Shown here piece by piece: positions 61,933-64,000 of a stretch of DNA of 64,000 nucleotides. The number at the start of each line of letters is the position of its first letter. Position 1 is the first letter of the stretch. The notes beneath the pieces were generated by a model. That model saw only the letters and a list, made by a program, of their open reading frames with translations. It ran no database searches and was not told where the DNA came from. A program made the translations under genes and the position numbers. Source of the DNA: JBQDBK01 sp052090825 (GTDB taxonomy: Bacteria > Bacillota > Clostridia > Tissierellales > Peptoniphilaceae); contig JBQDBK010000003.1 in assembly GCA_052090825.1 (NCBI GenBank), positions 62,001 through 126,000 of the forward strand, given 5' to 3'.

Positions 61933-62274
61933 ATGAGCAACTTTAAAGAAAAACTACAAGAAAAAATTGAAAATGGTTTTAGAGAACAAAGAATTAAAAC
62001 GAAAAAACACAATGAATTTAAAAGTAAAATAAATAGTCAAATAGAAGAAGAGAATAGAAATCTTACTAAAAAAGAAAAGTTGAATAAAATTTTAAAAGTA
62101 TCTTTAATTGTTATTTTATATGATCTCTTAAGAGCCTACATAAGGTTTAAGATAAATAAACCTTACTTCGAAATGACAGATATAGTATTTTCAGTTTTGG
62201 CTATAGCTTTATATTCCTATGTTCTTTGGAACTACTCCAAATTTAAAGATAGAATATCTCAAAAAAATAAATAA
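61933..62274 (+). CDS. Small membrane protein with coiled-coil N-terminus
   Basis: 113 residues from ATG 61933 (AGAGG site). Residues 1-45 are charged and helical (MSNFKEKLQEKIENGFREQR). Two hydrophobic segments follow (about 53-70 and 84-102). I do not recognise the family. It precedes another small membrane-protein frame by 18 bases, likely one operon. Confidence 0.65.
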   Translation: MSNFKEKLQEKIENGFREQRIKTKKHNEFKSKINSQIEEENRNLTKKEKLNKILKVSLIVILYDLLRAYIRFKINKPYFEMTDIVFSVLAIALYSYVLWNYSKFKDRISQKNK

Positions 62275-62292
62275 AAATGTGGAGCTGATACT

Positions 62293-62559
62293 ATGAAATT
62301 CTCAAAAAAAGTACCCTTAATATGTATAATTACTGCTATAATTTTAACTTTATCATCTATGTTTATAGATGCAATAAGTTTAGAATGAATTTTTGGCGAC
62401 TCTCTTAGAATGGGTGGATTTGTTCTTCTTATTCTTAATCCAATTCTTGGAGTTTTAGGTTCTATTTTTTCCATTATACATAAGCAGTGGCTTTACCTTT
62501 TATTAAATTTAATAATGGGGATTTCTTTTATATGGATAGTAGCATTATTTGGTTTTTAA
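62293..62559 (+). pseudogene. Small membrane-protein gene with an in-frame TGA
   Basis: From ATG 62293 the frame encodes MKFSKKVPLICIITAIILTL, then SSMFIDAISLE, a TGA at 62386-62388 (codon 32), then IFGDSLRMGGFVLLILNPIL to a TAA at 62557. Hydrophobic segments lie on both sides, so it looks like one multi-helix protein of 88 residues interrupted once. TGG (Trp) to TGA would explain it. No family recognised. Confidence 0.55.
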
Positions 62560-62669
62560 AATTCAAAATCCTTTTAAACCATTAAACCAACCCGAACATA
62601 AAGACATAGTTGCAAATTCTCCTTGCATGAAATCATTTTCATACTTATAATAGAAGTCGAGGTGATTTT

Positions 62670-63554
62670 ATGAATAATAGTGTAAGAAATTTTTTTACTT
62701 TTCCTAGCTTAAAAAAATTCTTTCTTGTTAATTTGGGAGTTTTTGTTGTATGTATTGGTCTACATTATTTTTTAATTCCTTCTAACTTGGCTGTTGGAGG
62801 AGCATCAGGATTTGCCATGCTTATGGCTTCAATTTTCCCAAAGTTTTCAGTAAGTACAACCCTATTATTCGTAAATACTATACTTATTATTTTAGGAATT
62901 TTAACCATAGGAAAATCTTTTGGAGCTTATACTATCTATTCTTCTATAGCTATGTCAGTTTTTTTGAAAATCATGGAAGTTACAACTCCTATGCCTAAGC
63001 CCTTTATAGATGATCTTATTTTGAATTTAATATATGGTATTTTTATACAAGGTATTGGTATTGGACTTGTCCTCAATAGGGGAGCTTCAACTGGAGGAAC
63101 TGATATAGTTGCAAAGATAATCGAAAAATATACAAACTTTTCTTTTGGATCAGGCTTAGCTTTTACTGATGGTGTTATAACTCTTGGCGCAACTATAATA
63201 TACGGTCCAGAAAAGGGTATGTATGCTCTTCTTGGAGTTATTCTTAATTCAGTTATTATAGATAAAATGTTAGCTGGATTTGACTCTAAATTTAATGTTA
63301 CCATTGTATCTGATAAATTAAATGTTATTAATAAGTATATCCTAGTAGATTTATATAGGGGATCTACTATATATCTAGCTCAAGGAGGCTATTCTGAAAA
63401 AGAAAAGAAAATTTTAACTACTATTTTAGATAGGAGAGACTACATAAAGCTAAGACAGTTTATTAAAAAAACTGATGAAAATGCCTTTGTATATATTTCT
63501 AAAATTTCAGAAGTAGAAGGTAGAGGTTTTACCTTTGAACAAAAACCATACTAA
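62670..63554 (+). CDS. YitT family membrane protein (DUF161 + DUF2179)
   Basis: 294 residues. Five to six membrane helices: the first (about 15-36), then the GGASGFAMLMASIF, GIGIGLVLNRGASTGGTDIVAKII and TDGVITLGATIIYG segments typical of YitT/YqfU proteins. The soluble C-terminal DUF2179 domain (about 215-290) contains YRGSTIYLAQGGYSEKEKK. Function is unknown; they may be transporters. GAGGTGA precedes the ATG. Confidence 0.92.
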   Translation: MNNSVRNFFTFPSLKKFFLVNLGVFVVCIGLHYFLIPSNLAVGGASGFAMLMASIFPKFSVSTTLLFVNTILIILGILTIGKSFGAYTIYSSIAMSVFLKIMEVTTPMPKPFIDDLILNLIYGIFIQGIGIGLVLNRGASTGGTDIVAKIIEKYTNFSFGSGLAFTDGVITLGATIIYGPEKGMYALLGVILNSVIIDKMLAGFDSKFNVTIVSDKLNVINKYILVDLYRGSTIYLAQGGYSEKEKKILTTILDRRDYIKLRQFIKKTDENAFVYISKISEVEGRGFTFEQKPY

Positions 63555-63589
63555 AAATAAGAACTAGCTTTAAAGCTAGTTCTTATTTT
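63554..63589. terminator. 18-bp perfect bidirectional hairpin between yitT and trmL
   Basis: A 36-base perfect palindrome separates two convergent genes. The yitT stop and the trmL stop both touch the arms. T runs occur on both strands. Confidence 0.92.
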
Positions 63590-64000
63590 ATTCTAAATCT
63601 AAAAAATCTATTTGTCTTAAAGCCTCAAATAAAATAACATTTGCTGAATTCGCTAAGTTTAAACTTCTTCCATAGTCTTTAAGCATAGGAATTCTAATAC
63701 ATTTTTTCGGAGACTTATTTAAAATTTCTTCTGGAATGCCCCTAGTTTCAGGACCAAACATTATATAATCTCCGTCTTTAAAGCTTACTTGACTGTACTT
63801 TTGTTTTGTTTTTGTAGTTGCATAATATATAGTAATATCTCTATTTTTACTTAAAAATTCTTCATAATTTTTATAAGTTCTAATATCTACTAAATGCCAA
63901 TAATCAAGTCCAGCTCTTTTTACATGTTTATCGTCAATAGAAAATCCAAATGGTTCTATTAAATGTAATACTGTTTTTGTTAAAGCACAAGTTCTTGCTA
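63588..64000 (-). CDS. trmL: tRNA (cytidine(34)-2'-O)-methyltransferase (partial)
   Basis: The C-terminal 137 codons are visible; the N-terminus is beyond the window end. Text ARTCALTKTVLHLIEPFGFS, KRAGLDYWHL, IMFGPETRGIPEEIL and IPMLKDYGRSLNLANSANVI matches TrmL of the SPOUT family. The knot-forming GRSLNLANS loop is intact. It methylates the ribose of the wobble base in tRNA-Leu. Stop lies in the shared hairpin. Confidence 0.93.
   Translation of the reverse strand, partial: ARTCALTKTVLHLIEPFGFSIDDKHVKRAGLDYWHLVDIRTYKNYEEFLSKNRDITIYYATTKTKQKYSQVSFKDGDYIMFGPETRGIPEEILNKSPKKCIRIPMLKDYGRSLNLANSANVILFEALRQIDFLDLE

Noticed and set aside
14563..62559. Reassignment of TGA to tryptophan, because two genes have in-frame TGA where Trp would fit
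   Set aside because: TGA ends intact genes in this window (pstA, pstB, pstC, padR, cca, rplN), often overlapping the next start codon, and TGG is used for Trp everywhere. Selenocysteine is also unlikely since neither family is a known selenoprotein and no obvious hairpin follows.

Overview
The window comes from a low-GC (roughly 30% GC by eye), Gram-positive-type anaerobe. Its features are an LPXTG-anchored wall protein, SLH-domain surface proteins, a zinc-ribbon S14 and zinc-type adenylate kinase, Firmicute-style promoters with strong AGGAGG sites, electron-transfer flavoproteins, CoA-disulfide reductase, a UPF0210/ACT pair and class Ia RNR. This points to a Clostridia/Tissierellia cell, most like the Peptoniphilaceae. 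That placement is inference; there is no rRNA or tRNA gene here to confirm it. TGA is a genuine stop (for example pstA, pstC, pstB, padR, cca, rplN), so the standard bacterial code applies.

Layout. 0-2.2 kb: nitrosative/oxidative stress operon on the minus strand (Crp/Fnr regulator, flavodiiron protein, RIC/ScdA repair protein cut by the window edge). 2.2-11.2 kb: hydrolase, yaaA, folC (broken by a 10-N assembly gap), degV, glmM-cca, an exported lipoprotein, a copper-amine-oxidase-N-like exported protein and a TetR regulator with a probable frameshift. 11.7-22.6 kb: surface/accessory region, with an LPXTG protein whose signal peptide contains a stop codon, a small cassette (sigma factor, amidase, DUF1659, DUF2922, YvrJ) behind a promoter carrying two LexA-like boxes, and two tandem SLH surface-protein genes sharing an almost identical 2.5-kb block but with different C-termini. 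22.7-31 kb: UPF0210/ACT pair, etfBA, malic enzyme, CoA-disulfide reductase, GNAT. 31-37.6 kb: pstSCAB-phoU-phoB-phoR, with a PstS whose two half-domains are in reversed order. 37.6-40.2 kb: EIIC-like membrane protein and an FAD/NAD(P)-binding protein. 40.5-54.5 kb: the fused S10-spc-alpha ribosomal operon, rpsJ to rplQ, lacking map and rpsD at their usual clostridial places. 54.8-64 kb: two-domain PPK2, a PadR/DUF1700/DUF4097 operon, nrdAB, small membrane-protein genes, YitT and trmL (partial).

The observations I rate highest are: (1) the SOS-type promoter driving a UviA-like sigma factor with an endolysin-like amidase and a holin-like small protein, a plausible damage-induced lysis or release module; (2) the apparently circularly permuted PstS; (3) the duplicated SLH surface genes with swappable C-termini. 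Several genes carry single lesions (stop codons at 14273, 15163 and 62386, a probable frameshift near 10652, an N gap at 4058), so part of the accessory content is decaying or the draft sequence has errors.
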